Assembly (NCBI RefSeq): GCF_900115845.1
Contig: NZ_FOXX01000013.1
Location: forward strand, 62,001-126,000
Length of the DNA stretch: 64,000 nucleotides
Direction: 5' to 3'
Source: Priestia endophytica DSM 13796
Lineage (GTDB): Bacteria; Bacillota; Bacilli; Bacillales; Bacillaceae_H
Position numbers and translations under genes: made by a program. This document shows, piece by piece, positions 17,665 to 26,705 of the stretch. The notes under the pieces were generated by a model. That model was not told where the DNA came from, made no database searches, and worked only from the letters and a program-made list of their open reading frames with translations. Position 1 is the stretch's first letter, and the number at the start of each line of letters is the position of its first letter.

Positions 17665-18786
17665 CTATATTTTAATTGGCGTTATTACTTCTTTATGACA
17701 AACTAAGTCTTCAAACTTTACAGCCGCTTCTTTTGCTTCAAGAGCTTCAAGATCTCGACAAAGCGTTAAATCCTCAGAAGAGTAGTTTACAATGCCAAGA
17801 CCAATCGCTTCTCCACTCAAATCATTAATGCGTACAACACTTTTGCTTTGAAATGTACCTTCAACGCTATAAACATGTGTAGGAAGTAAGCTTTCAGAGT
17901 TTTCCAAAATCTCTTTCTTCCCTTGTTCATCAACGGTAATTTCTCCTTCAGGACCTGAATTAAAAGCAATCCATTGTTCCTTATGATTTAAGTTTGGTGC
18001 TCCTTCTGCACATGTAAAATACGTTCCTTTTGCTTTATTTTGTACAGCATCGTCCAAAATGTTTGAAACTCCTGCCTTGCCAAGGAAAGTTGGAATACCG
18101 GAAGCATTTGCAATCTTAACTGCCTCAATTTTAGATTTCATACCTCCGGTTCCAACACTGCTACCTGAACCACCAGCAGCTGCTTCAATTTCTGGTGTGA
18201 TTTTATCAACGGTGCGTAAAAGCTTAGCATCTTGGTTGTTATGTGGATTGTCGTCATAAAGTCCGTCAATGTCGGAAAGAATGATGAGTAAATCTGCATT
18301 AACAAGACCTGCTACTTTAGCTGATAGCGTATCGTTGTCACCGAATTTTAAGCGATCAACTGTTACCGTATCGTTTTCGTTTACGATTGGTACAATTCCA
18401 CGCTCAAGCAAGATACTTGTTGTGTTACGCACGTTATTATAGCGAGCTTCGTCTGAGAAATCGTTTCTCGTAATTAAAATTTGTGACGTAACATAACCGT
18501 GTGATAGAAAAAGCTCTGAATAAGCTTCCATCAATAATCCTTGCCCTATTGATGCGGCTGCTTGTTTTTCAGGTAAAGAACTTGGACGTTCAAGACATCC
18601 GAGCTTGCGATAACCCGCCGCAACTGCTCCAGATGAAACAAGCAATACTTCATGTCCCTGATCTTTTAATTGCACAACTTGGTCAACTAATTTTTCTAAT
18701 TTTCTTCTGCTTATTTCTCCATGTCTACTTGTTAGTGAACTGCTTCCAATTTTTATGACAACCCGTTTTACGGTGTCTAATGACAT
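17665..18786 (-). CDS. proB: Glutamate 5-kinase ProB
   Basis: This 373-residue kinase phosphorylates glutamate, the first step of proline synthesis. The amino acid kinase domain (about 1-260) shows RVVIKIGSSSLTSRHGEISR, EVLLVSSGAVAAGYRKLG, VPIVNENDTVTVDRLKFGDN and GTGGMKSKIEAVKIANASG. A C-terminal PUA domain (about 277-355) carries GEITVDEQGKKEIL and SKSVVRINDLSGEAIGLGIV. Two tandem ATG codons follow AGGAG; the second, at 7 nt, is chosen. It forms ProB-ProA channelling with the next gene. Confidence 0.95.
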   Translation of the reverse strand: MSLDTVKRVVIKIGSSSLTSRHGEISRRKLEKLVDQVVQLKDQGHEVLLVSSGAVAAGYRKLGCLERPSSLPEKQAAASIGQGLLMEAYSELFLSHGYVTSQILITRNDFSDEARYNNVRNTTSILLERGIVPIVNENDTVTVDRLKFGDNDTLSAKVAGLVNADLLIILSDIDGLYDDNPHNNQDAKLLRTVDKITPEIEAAAGGSGSSVGTGGMKSKIEAVKIANASGIPTFLGKAGVSNILDDAVQNKAKGTYFTCAEGAPNLNHKEQWIAFNSGPEGEITVDEQGKKEILENSESLLPTHVYSVEGTFQSKSVVRINDLSGEAIGLGIVNYSSEDLTLCRDLEALEAKEAAVKFEDLVCHKEVITPIKI

Positions 18787-18837
18787 CATCTCACTCCTGT
18801 TTTATAGCTGGTTTCAATTTTTATTTTTAATTTACTT

Positions 18838-19680
18838 TTACTGAGTGACTATTTTTTTATTTAAATTAGCACTGATTTCTTCTGAACGCTGTGCTGCACC
18901 TTTAATGGCTTCTGAAATTGCTTCTCCGCCACCGTGTTTTTCAAGCGCTGCAAGTCCAGCTGCTGTCGTTCCGTTTGGTGACGTTACTTTCTTGCGTAAA
19001 TCAGCAGGTGTATCCTCTTGCTCCATCATCATTTTTGCTGCGCCAAGAATTGTTTGAGAGCCAATTTGACGTGCTATTTCTTCATCAAGACCAGCTTCTT
19101 TCGCTGTTTTCTCAATATGCTCCATCAAATAGTAGAAGTACGCAGGACCACTTCCAGCAATTCCTGTAAAGATGTCCATTTTATCTTCTTCAATTACATA
19201 AACTTCGCCAATGCAAGCTAGAAGCTTTTTCGCTAATATTACTTTATCCATCGACGTGTGCTTTCCTGGTGAAAGTGCTGTTGCCGATTCTCTTAACATG
19301 CTTGATGTATTCGGCATAACGCGAATAACTTGTTGGTCTTCATTTAAATTTTCTTCCATATATGAAGTTGGTATACCCGCTAATACAGATAAGATAACCT
19401 GCTCTTTTGTTACTTTATCTTTAATAGATGAAAGAGCCTCATCGATATCTTTTGGTTTCATTGCTAAGATAAAAAAATCTACCGAGCTAAAATCCAATTC
19501 TTCACGTTTCATTGCACGAATTCCATATTTATTTCTTAGCTGTTGTAATCTCTCTTCATTGCTTTTATTTGTCGCAATAATTTGTTCAGCAGGAATTAAC
19601 TCTGCTTCTACAATGCCAGAAATCATTGCTTCTGCCATTGAACCTGCTCCTAAAAAAGCAACTTTTTGATTACTAATCAA
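18838..19680 (-). CDS. proI: Pyrroline-5-carboxylate reductase ProI
   Basis: The 280-residue enzyme does the last step of proline synthesis, reducing pyrroline-5-carboxylate with NAD(P)H. The Rossmann start is VAFLGAGSMAEAMISGIVEA, and the C-terminal dimer domain has TGIAGSGPAYFYYLMEHIEK and LRKKVTSPNGTTAAGLAALE. The start is a TTG preceded by AAGGAGAGG at the right distance; longer frames upstream run through the promoter. It is first in the operon with proB (51 nt gap) and proA. No proline T-box was found upstream. Confidence 0.93.
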   Translation of the reverse strand: MISNQKVAFLGAGSMAEAMISGIVEAELIPAEQIIATNKSNEERLQQLRNKYGIRAMKREELDFSSVDFFILAMKPKDIDEALSSIKDKVTKEQVILSVLAGIPTSYMEENLNEDQQVIRVMPNTSSMLRESATALSPGKHTSMDKVILAKKLLACIGEVYVIEEDKMDIFTGIAGSGPAYFYYLMEHIEKTAKEAGLDEEIARQIGSQTILGAAKMMMEQEDTPADLRKKVTSPNGTTAAGLAALEKHGGGEAISEAIKGAAQRSEEISANLNKKIVTQ

Positions 19681-19733
19681 AATATCCTCTCCTTTAAAAT
19701 GTACTGCTGTTGTTTGTGCCAACAACGTAATTA

Positions 19734-19761
19734 ATCGTAACATGGTCATATTCTATGTCAA
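19734..19761 (-). promoter_or_regulatory. Promoter of the proI-proB-proA operon
   Basis: On the minus strand TTGACA and TACGAT are 16 nt apart, about 54 nt upstream of the TTG start. The short leader leaves no room for a T-box riboswitch. Confidence 0.65.
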
Positions 19762-19973
19762 GGTTGAAACGCCTATAAGACAAGCTTTTTAGTATTTTGG
19801 AAGCGCATACAAAACAGATTTTAGAACACGCTGTAACACTTGTCATTCGTGGGATAGATGAGGAAACTACCTTGGTAAATCCAAGAAACTTTTAAAAATA
19901 ATAAAAAAATTATCTTTTCCTCATTTGTCAATAGCTTTTTGACAAATAAATATTTTTTCTGTCGTTTTTTTAC

Positions 19974-20002
19974 AAAAAGAGCAACTTGGCCATTGCTCTT
20001 TT
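19974..20002 (-). terminator. Terminator after amj
   Basis: The hairpin AAGAGCAA/TTGCTCTT ends in TTTTTG on the minus strand, directly below the amj stop codon. Confidence 0.8.
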
Positions 20003-20029
20003 GTAAAAAGTAGAAGCTATCTTCCAAAA

Positions 20030-20827
20030 TTATAAGACGCCAATAAGTTTACTTATATAAGTAATAAGAACAGCTGCTGGAAGAAAGAAGATTTGAGACA
20101 CTAGCGTCCCTATTAAACGTGAAATCATAAGAAATATATATGTTCTTGTCATTGCAGAAGATCCCGTGTCCTCAATGAGTGCACGCTCTGTCAAAAGTGC
20201 TATGTGTAGATCGAGACATAGCGTAAATAAAATTGTGGCTACTCCGTTAATAATTCCAGCTGACATAATAGATGTTGCACTATGAGCAGGATCGAGAATT
20301 GAAGCATATAAAGCTGAAAGAACTCCGGTTGTATAAACAGAGGTTACGAAAATATTTGTGAGCATCATTCGCTTTGGAATCCCTCCAATGCGAAGTCTTT
20401 GCATAACCGTTATTCTTGGCTTTCTTATGTATGAAGGAACATAACGTAATTTTTTAATATTTGTGAGCGTCATTAAATTCATTAGTGATCCCTCTATCTC
20501 AAAACGCTTAATAAGCAGAGGAGAAAGTTTCGCCATTGTTGGATAAGCAACTATACTAATGAGTGTTCCAATGGAAGCACTCAATAAGATAAGACGAAAG
20601 GAAAGAACAATACTTCCTTCCATGCCTTCATCAACGCTATCTACCATATTCCCTAAAAGCATAGACTGAGACAAATTCGATGTTCTTGCGATAAGTAAAA
20701 CAGCACTTGCAATGGAAAGAGATACGGCAATTTTTTTTAACTTGACTCCTCCAAATCGAATGCTATAGCACGATGTTTCTACAAAGTGAATAACTCCTGT
20801 TAAAACCATGATGAGGACTACTATCAT
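20030..20827 (-). CDS. amj: Lipid II flippase Amj family
   Basis: The 265-residue membrane protein matches the Amj (YdaH, DUF2837) family in length and pattern: an N-terminal VLTGVIHFVETSCYSIRFGG, then ARTSNLSQSMLLGNMVD, GSIVLSFRLILLSASIGTLI and NLMTLTNIKKLRYVPSYIRK. Amj is an alternative lipid II flippase in Bacillus, used when MurJ is absent or blocked. It should move undecaprenyl-linked peptidoglycan precursor across the membrane. It is a single-gene unit. Confidence 0.85.
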   Translation of the reverse strand: MIVVLIMVLTGVIHFVETSCYSIRFGGVKLKKIAVSLSIASAVLLIARTSNLSQSMLLGNMVDSVDEGMEGSIVLSFRLILLSASIGTLISIVAYPTMAKLSPLLIKRFEIEGSLMNLMTLTNIKKLRYVPSYIRKPRITVMQRLRIGGIPKRMMLTNIFVTSVYTTGVLSALYASILDPAHSATSIMSAGIINGVATILFTLCLDLHIALLTERALIEDTGSSAMTRTYIFLMISRLIGTLVSQIFFLPAAVLITYISKLIGVL

Positions 20828-20903
20828 AATTGACCAACCTTTTTACCATATTTTTAAAATAGACGTTAATATCTGGTAGAAAGTTGCTCTTTTATCAGAA
20901 ACA

Positions 20904-20936
20904 ATAAAAAACCAGCCAATTTGGCTGGTTTTTTAT
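20904..20936 (-). terminator. Terminator after ydjO
   Basis: The hairpin AAAAAACCAGCC/GGCTGGTTTTTT abuts the ydjO stop codon. Confidence 0.85.
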
Positions 20937-21130
20937 TATGAAAGCGTTGGATTATCGACAACTTGAAGGATTTCTACTCCCGACTTCATTTCACTTTCAC
21001 AAAGCGGGCATGTCGGCGTCTCACTGCTTTTAAAATTATCTCGCACCCAGCAGTTACAATCTTCGGAAACACAGTTCCAAACTTTCGTTTCTGCTGTCAC
21101 AATTTCAGGGACTTCCTTTTTATTATACAT
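20936..21130 (-). CDS. ydjO: YdjO-like cold-inducible small protein
   Basis: The 64-residue protein fits the YdjO family: VWNCVSEDCNCWVRDNF followed by TPTCPLCESEMKSGVE. The two cysteine pairs (C-x4-C-x-C and C-x2-C) look like a small zinc ribbon. B. subtilis ydjO is known as a cold-inducible gene. The molecular function is unknown. AAGGAGTGAG precedes the ATG. Upstream lies a 560-nt gene-free region with several hairpins, some of which would be in its leader if the promoter is distant. Confidence 0.8.
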   Translation of the reverse strand: MYNKKEVPEIVTAETKVWNCVSEDCNCWVRDNFKSSETPTCPLCESEMKSGVEILQVVDNPTLS

Positions 21131-21697
21131 GCGCTCACTCCTTGGTCTTGAAATGGATTCTTTTCCTTTTCATAGCCTTTCCAAAAAAGGCGAAGTTAAG
21201 CCCTCAAAATGTATTAAAGAAAGATTTCACAAAGAAAATTGTGGATACTAACCCTTTATTATATGCGATGAATTTTCTTTTCATTCAACTTATGATCGAG
21301 AGTAACTTCCCAAAACTAGAAACAATGAAAGCCCTACCTCTCTTTCATGCTTACGGCTCCTAGGCCGTGCCTGCTACGAACAAAGTCTTGAGTTTCTTTT
21401 TAGTCGGATTAAATTACTCGTCGCATGTGAGATGTTCATATTCTCGCTATTAGAAAAAGATTTCTTATAGCTTTGTTTCTTCTCACTTTTTAGATATAAT
21501 GTTCCAGTTATATTTAACGTAGTCATACGATTATTTACCCTCGAATATTTAATAGTGTGTTTAAGCTCCGTTTCTCTTATTAAAAAGAGAAATAAACATG
21601 TATTAAACTGCTTAAAAAAGAGTCAGTAATATATAAATATACACCTATAAATCAATTAAGTCAACAAAAAAACGAGCATTTCTGCTCGATTTTTTTG
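21131..21697. other. Structured gene-free region upstream of ydjO
   Basis: No credible gene is seen. Two adjacent GC-richer hairpins stand out: ATGAAAG/CTTTCAT at 21325-21348 and ACGGC/GCCGT at 21353-21368. A possible plus-strand promoter (TTGTTT, 16 nt, TATAAT near 21500) could make an RNA ending at the shared terminator at 21664-21698. None of this matches a riboswitch class I know. Confidence 0.4.
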
Positions 21698-21698
21698 T
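21664..21698. terminator. Terminator after the acyl-CoA ligase gene
   Basis: The hairpin AACAAAAAAACGAGCA/TGCTCGATTTTTTTGTT works in both directions. Confidence 0.85.
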
Positions 21699-23212
21699 TA
21701 AGCATATTGTTTGCGGTCACGCAGTACGTTTTTCAATACTTTCCCTACAGGGTTTTTCGGAAGGCTCTCTACAAACTCAACCGCTGGAATTTTGTAGTCA
21801 GACAAGCGTCCTTTACAATAAGAAAGAACGTCTTCTTCGCTAAGTGGTGAACCTGGTTGTTTAACAATGAAAGCTTTTGGCACTTCACCAAATGTTTCAT
21901 CTTTCATCCCAACAACGGCCGCTTCTCGAACTCCTTTAATTGATGTTAATACTTCCTCAACTCCATCTGGATAGATGTTTTCGCCTCCGTATACAATCAC
22001 ATCTTTATAGCGTCCCATAATATATAAGAACCCATCTTCATCAATCATTCCAGCGTCTCCCATTAGGAACCAGCCGTCTTCAAATGCTTTTTCAGTTGCT
22101 TCTTCATTTCCCCAGTAGCCTTCGAAAACATAAGGGCTTCGAATTAAAATTTCTCCAACTTGCCCCTTCTCTAGAGGTTCATGTGTATCCTTATCAACAA
22201 TTTTAATCTCAATGTCGTCTACTGGAAGACCAGCAGAATCTGCTTTTTCTCGTCCCATACTTGGTACATATCTTGTTAACACAAATGCTTCTGTACTTCC
22301 ATAACCAGAAAGAAGCGGTACATCGATTTCTTTATATTTATCAAATAAAGAAGATGGTACCTTTGTTCCTCCTGTTTGAAGCTGTTTAAGAGATGACGCA
22401 TCATAATTTCCTTTATGATACTCTTCAATCATATGATTATAAACATATGGAAAAGCCATCATTGAATTGATTTTTTGATCTTGAATAACTTCCCAAATTT
22501 GTTTTGGCTCAGATTTCATAGAGCAAACAACTGTCATCCCCATAAAGACGGCTCCAAATACGCTGATAAGAGAGCTCATATGGAAAAGTGGATGAACTGC
22601 AAGAAAACGAGCTCCTTCACCTGTATTTTTCCATTTTGACACATCGCCACTTTCGAAATAACTTGTATATGTTTTATGAACAATTTCACAAATTTTAGGT
22701 TTTCCTGTTGTTCCTGAGGTGAATAAGAAAAGAGCTGGATCTTCTGGATTCACCACAATATTTGGTTCATCAGTTGAATAATTTTTTAAAAATTGTTGGA
22801 ATCCTTCTAAGCTTTCATCTTGAGCCATTACAGATTTAAAAATAACATTTCCCTTTTCTTCAATAAGAGGGGCCATCACACTTGCAAATTTCTCATCATA
22901 AAGCACAAGTTTAGCTTGGGCAGAATCAATTACATTTTCCATTTCTGAGGTTGTGGACTCACTGTTTGTTGGAATAGCAATAGCTCCTACTTTAAATGAT
23001 GCAAAAAGGGCTACAGGATAAAATAGGGTATTTTCAAGAAGTAGAGCAACTCTGTCTCCTTTTTGTACCCCTTTTTCTTTCATATAATGAGCAAGTCTGT
23101 TTACTTCTTCATTGTATTGTTTAAATGTATAACGATGTTTTCGGTCTACTAAACCTTCAAAGTTTGGTGTTTCAATAGATCTTTCTACTAAGTAAGAATG
23201 AATAGTCTTCAT
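21698..23212 (-). CDS. Class I adenylate-forming acyl-CoA ligase
   Basis: The 504-residue ANL-superfamily enzyme should activate a carboxylic acid to its CoA thioester through an acyl-AMP. The nucleotide motif is LFTSGTTGKPK at about residue 165; SGYGSTEAF is the adenine-binding motif, GDAGMIDEDGFLYIMGRYKD the hinge, and PKNPVGKVLKNVL holds the catalytic lysine. The stretch after the P-loop (ICEIVHKTY) departs from the usual GV.L(S/T)H. The best start is the ATG 10-11 nt from AGGAG; a GTG upstream overlaps the ribosome site. The substrate is unknown and no pathway genes are adjacent. Confidence 0.85.
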   Translation of the reverse strand: MKTIHSYLVERSIETPNFEGLVDRKHRYTFKQYNEEVNRLAHYMKEKGVQKGDRVALLLENTLFYPVALFASFKVGAIAIPTNSESTTSEMENVIDSAQAKLVLYDEKFASVMAPLIEEKGNVIFKSVMAQDESLEGFQQFLKNYSTDEPNIVVNPEDPALFLFTSGTTGKPKICEIVHKTYTSYFESGDVSKWKNTGEGARFLAVHPLFHMSSLISVFGAVFMGMTVVCSMKSEPKQIWEVIQDQKINSMMAFPYVYNHMIEEYHKGNYDASSLKQLQTGGTKVPSSLFDKYKEIDVPLLSGYGSTEAFVLTRYVPSMGREKADSAGLPVDDIEIKIVDKDTHEPLEKGQVGEILIRSPYVFEGYWGNEEATEKAFEDGWFLMGDAGMIDEDGFLYIMGRYKDVIVYGGENIYPDGVEEVLTSIKGVREAAVVGMKDETFGEVPKAFIVKQPGSPLSEEDVLSYCKGRLSDYKIPAVEFVESLPKNPVGKVLKNVLRDRKQYA

Positions 23213-23902
23213 AGCTTTACACACTCCTAAGCTAATGATTTTGTTTTTTATCTTTTGTTCACCTTATTAACTTTATCATAAAGTAAATTCTTTATAAAGT
23301 GTTGTAGATCAAAAAAGGACAAAGGACTTAGGAACGGAAAATTCCAGAAAAATAATCCGCCTCTTTTAGAATGCGGATTGTAAGCATTTTTATGTTTTTT
23401 TTAAAATGGAAACTATTCTCTTTTTAACAAACAGTCGTTCTATTATATAGAAACATTTATTGATGAAAAACATGACAAATTCCCTATTCTAAAATAGAGA
23501 TTTTCCACACCAGATTCATTTTCAGTTCTTTTTCTAGTATAAAAATAAAATTTGTTGTAAATCAAAAAAAGGATCTTTTCTCTTTTCTCCTCTCGAAATC
23601 GTTTAATGCATATATTCATCCATGTTAGGTAATGTTGAAAAATAGATACAAATTTGTAGCTGTCTCGTGGATTTTCAAAACCGATTCTTTCATATAGAAA
23701 AAAGAACACATCCCAGAAAATTATATAAGAAAAGATTCTTTCATTATAAGATCCGTTTATTGTTTCTTTTTACCGCCCAAAACCTTTCATACTCTGTTCT
23801 AAAACCTTCTCTTGACGCTAATACAAAACGACAATATACTACATAAAGCAATTCATGTTTCAAAAAGACAATTTCATATCGAAGAAAGGGTGATTTTTAT
23901 TT
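23213..23902. other. Long gene-free region before the YfnA-like gene
   Basis: I see no convincing gene. A minus-strand frame of 88 codons starts at a GTG without a ribosome site. A hairpin AATCCGC/GCGGATT (23352-23379) followed by ATTTTT on the minus strand could terminate a transcript from that side. The yfnA promoter lies at the right end. Confidence 0.5.
23812..23840 (+). promoter_or_regulatory. Promoter of the permease pair
   Basis: TTGACG and TATACT are exactly 17 nt apart, about 60 nt before the start codon of the first permease gene. Confidence 0.7.
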
Positions 23903-25294
23903 ATGAATAGTATCTTTCGGAAGAAAACGATAGAAGCTCTTTTAGCTCAAAGCACACAAAAAGATTTAAAAAGAACACTTAGCGTGTTAGACCTTATCTT
24001 CCTTGGCGTTGGCTGTGTAATTGGCACAGGCATCTTTGTTATTACAGGTGTTGTGGCAGCAACAAGCGCTGGTCCTGCTCTTATTTTATCTTTTGTTATT
24101 GCTGGAATCGCTTGTGCTCTTGCAGCCTTCTGCTACGCAGAGTTTTCTTCTTCCGTTCCTGTCTCAGGGAGTGTGTATACTTATACATACGCTACACTTG
24201 GCGAGTTTTTCGCTTTCTTAATTGGATGGGACTTGATGCTCGAGTATGTACTTGCAATGGCGGCTGTTTCTACGGGATGGTCCTCTTATTTTCAATCTTT
24301 CCTAACAGGCTTTGGTCTCCATTTTCCGACAGCGCTTGGATCTGCTCCTTTAAGCGGGCAAGGAGGAATTGTAAACTTACCTGCTGTGATCATTATTCTT
24401 TTAATTACAGCTCTTGTTAGCTATGGAGTAAAGGAAAGCGTTCGATTTAACAACGTAATGGTAATTTTAAAAATCGTTGTGATTTTAGCTTTTATTGTGA
24501 CTGGAATTGGGTATGTTAAACCTGAAAACTGGTCTCCCTTTATGCCTTTTGGAATTAGCGGAGTCATCACAAGTGCTGCAACCGTCTTTTTTGCTTACCT
24601 CGGATTTGATGCAATTGCAACAGCATCTGAAGAAGTAAAGCGTCCACAGCGTGATATGCCAATTGGTATTATTGGATCTCTTATTGTATGTACAGTGTTA
24701 TATATTGCTGTATCTGCAGTCTTAACAGGAATTGTTCCATACACAAAGCTTAATGTAGATGCTCCTGTCTCATTTGCTCTTTCCTTTGTTGGACAAGACA
24801 AGATTGCCGGTTTTATTTCCGTTGGCGCTGTTATTGGAATGGTTACCGTTATTTTAGCTCTTATTTATGCACAAGTTCGTTTGTCATTTGTAATGAGTCG
24901 TGATGGTCTTCTGCCGAAGTCTTTATCACGCTTAAATAAAAAACGTCAAACCCCATTTTTAAATACGTGGATTACAGGATTTATTGGTGCAGGAATTGCT
25001 GGTTTTCTTGATTTAACAACGCTTGCCCATCTTGTTAATATGGGAACACTCGCTGCATTTACGCTTGTTTCTATTGCTATTATCATTTTGCGCAAGAAAT
25101 TTCCAGATGTTAAGTCTACGTTTCGCGTTCCATTCGTTCCAGTTGTTCCTCTATTAAGCGCCCTATTTTGTATTTATTTATCACTAAGCTTACCGGGAAT
25201 TACTTGGATTTCATTTATCATTTGGATTGCTGTTGGAGCTGTTGTTTACTTCTTATACGGAAAACAACATAGCAATTTAAACGTCAAATCATAA
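23903..25294 (+). CDS. APC amino acid permease, YfnA-like
   Basis: The 463-residue, twelve-helix protein is of the cationic amino acid transporter branch of the APC superfamily. Family segments are LDLIFLGVGCVIGTGIFVIT (helix 1 with the unwound glycine motif), AGPALILSFVIAGIACALAA, AFCYAEFSSSVPVSGSVYTY, and FFAYLGFDAIATASEEVKRP (helix 6 to loop). Length and N-terminal FRKKTIEALLAQS fit Bacillus YfnA. It probably imports neutral or branched-chain amino acids. It is followed after 60 nt by a second APC permease, with a hairpin between them. Confidence 0.85.
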   Translation: MNSIFRKKTIEALLAQSTQKDLKRTLSVLDLIFLGVGCVIGTGIFVITGVVAATSAGPALILSFVIAGIACALAAFCYAEFSSSVPVSGSVYTYTYATLGEFFAFLIGWDLMLEYVLAMAAVSTGWSSYFQSFLTGFGLHFPTALGSAPLSGQGGIVNLPAVIIILLITALVSYGVKESVRFNNVMVILKIVVILAFIVTGIGYVKPENWSPFMPFGISGVITSAATVFFAYLGFDAIATASEEVKRPQRDMPIGIIGSLIVCTVLYIAVSAVLTGIVPYTKLNVDAPVSFALSFVGQDKIAGFISVGAVIGMVTVILALIYAQVRLSFVMSRDGLLPKSLSRLNKKRQTPFLNTWITGFIGAGIAGFLDLTTLAHLVNMGTLAAFTLVSIAIIILRKKFPDVKSTFRVPFVPVVPLLSALFCIYLSLSLPGITWISFIIWIAVGAVVYFLYGKQHSNLNVKS

Positions 25295-25305
25295 TTTTCA
25301 AACTG

Positions 25306-25340
25306 GAGAACGCTTTTTCTTTCGAAAAGCGTTCTCTTCC
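25306..25340 (+). terminator. Hairpin between the two permease genes
   Basis: A strong stem GAGAACGCTTTTTC/GAAAAGCGTTCTC is followed by TTCCTT. It may partly terminate transcription and lower expression of the second gene. Confidence 0.6.
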
Positions 25341-25354
25341 TTAGGAGTGCATCT

Positions 25355-26671
25355 ATGAATTCACAAAATCAAGAATTAAAAAAAGAAGTTGGTTTATTTT
25401 TCGCATTATCTATTGTTGTTGGTACGATTATTGGCTCTGGTGTATTTATGAAGCCAGGCACTGTTTTAACATATTCAGGCAGTGCAAATATGGCTCTACT
25501 CGCCTGGTTTCTTGGCGGAATTTTAACACTTGCGGGCGGCTTAACCGTTGCTGAAATTGGCTCACAAATCCCAAAGACAGGTGGTTTATATACATATATT
25601 GAAGAAGTATACGGTGAACTTTGGGGCTTTTTATGTGGATGGGTTCAAACTGTTGTTTATGGTCCTGCTGTTATCGGAGCGCTTGGATTGTATTTTGGTT
25701 CCTTGCTTACAAATCTTTTTTCATGGAATTCAGCATTAGAAAGTGTTGTTGGAGTTATAACAGTTATTTTTTTATGTATTATAAATATTGTTGGTACAAA
25801 ATATGGCGGCTTTGTTCAAACGCTCACAACAGTCGGAAAATTAGTTCCTATCGTATTTATTATCGTTTTTGGACTATGGAAAGGCAACGAAAATATTGGT
25901 TCAACTGTTGACAGCGCGCTTACGGATATGAACTTAGGAGCTGCCATTTTAGCTACGCTTTTTGCTTATGATGGGTGGATTCTCCTTGCTTCAATGGGAG
26001 GAGAAATGAAAAACCCCGCAAAACTTCTACCACGAGCAATGACGGCTGGCCTTCTTATTGTGACCGCGTGTTACCTTTTTGTGAACATTGCACTTCTTCA
26101 TGTGTTACCAGCTACAGAGATTGTAAAGCTTGGTGAAAATGCAACAGGCACGGCAGCTACGATGCTTTTTGGAGATATCGGAGGAAAAATCATTAGTATC
26201 GGCATTATCGTTTCGATTTTTGGATGTTTGAATGGAAAAATTTTAACGTTCCCGCGTGTAACATTTGCAATGGCAGAACGTGGACAGCTTCCATTTTCGA
26301 AAAGTATAGCTAAAATTCATCCTTCCTTTCAAACTCCTTGGATTTCCGTTCTATTGCAGATGATTTTAGCTTCTATCGTCATGTTTGCTAGCAATCCAGA
26401 TAAGCTATCAGATCTTGCTGTTTTTACTATTTATATGTTTTATATGCTCGCTTTCTTCGCTGTTTTTATACTGCGGAAAAAGAATAAGAAGAAACGGGAA
26501 TATAGCGTACCTCTTTATCCTATATTACCAATCATTGCAATTATAGGTTCGCTTTTTGTATTAATTAGTACTCTTATGACAAAACCTTTATCATGTCTGC
26601 TTTCTATTGGTGTCACTATTATTGGGCTTCCGATATACTACGCTATCAAGAAAAAAAGGCAAAGAATATAA
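25355..26671 (+). CDS. APC permease, SteT (serine/threonine exchanger)-like
   Basis: This 438-residue protein has twelve membrane helices and is of the L-type amino acid transporter branch: LSIVVGTIIGSGVFMKPGTV in helix 1, GGLTVAEIGSQIPKTGGLYT, and FAYDGWILLASMGGEMKNP at helix 6. B. subtilis SteT (YkbA), which exchanges serine and threonine, has this layout. The ribosome site is TTAGGAG. It shares a promoter with the preceding permease gene and ends in a strong terminator. Confidence 0.82.
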   Translation: MNSQNQELKKEVGLFFALSIVVGTIIGSGVFMKPGTVLTYSGSANMALLAWFLGGILTLAGGLTVAEIGSQIPKTGGLYTYIEEVYGELWGFLCGWVQTVVYGPAVIGALGLYFGSLLTNLFSWNSALESVVGVITVIFLCIINIVGTKYGGFVQTLTTVGKLVPIVFIIVFGLWKGNENIGSTVDSALTDMNLGAAILATLFAYDGWILLASMGGEMKNPAKLLPRAMTAGLLIVTACYLFVNIALLHVLPATEIVKLGENATGTAATMLFGDIGGKIISIGIIVSIFGCLNGKILTFPRVTFAMAERGQLPFSKSIAKIHPSFQTPWISVLLQMILASIVMFASNPDKLSDLAVFTIYMFYMLAFFAVFILRKKNKKKREYSVPLYPILPIIAIIGSLFVLISTLMTKPLSCLLSIGVTIIGLPIYYAIKKKRQRI

Positions 26672-26705
26672 AAAAAGAAAGAGGAGCTCCTCTTTCTTTT
26701 TTTAT
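26671..26705. terminator. Bidirectional terminator between permease and cls
   Basis: The perfect stem AAAGAAAGAGGAG/CTCCTCTTTCTTT separates two converging genes. Confidence 0.85.

Noticed and set aside
23443-23709. 88-codon minus-strand frame
   Set aside because: It starts at a GTG with no ribosome site, is rich in F, Y and N as random AT-rich frames are, and shows no domain.
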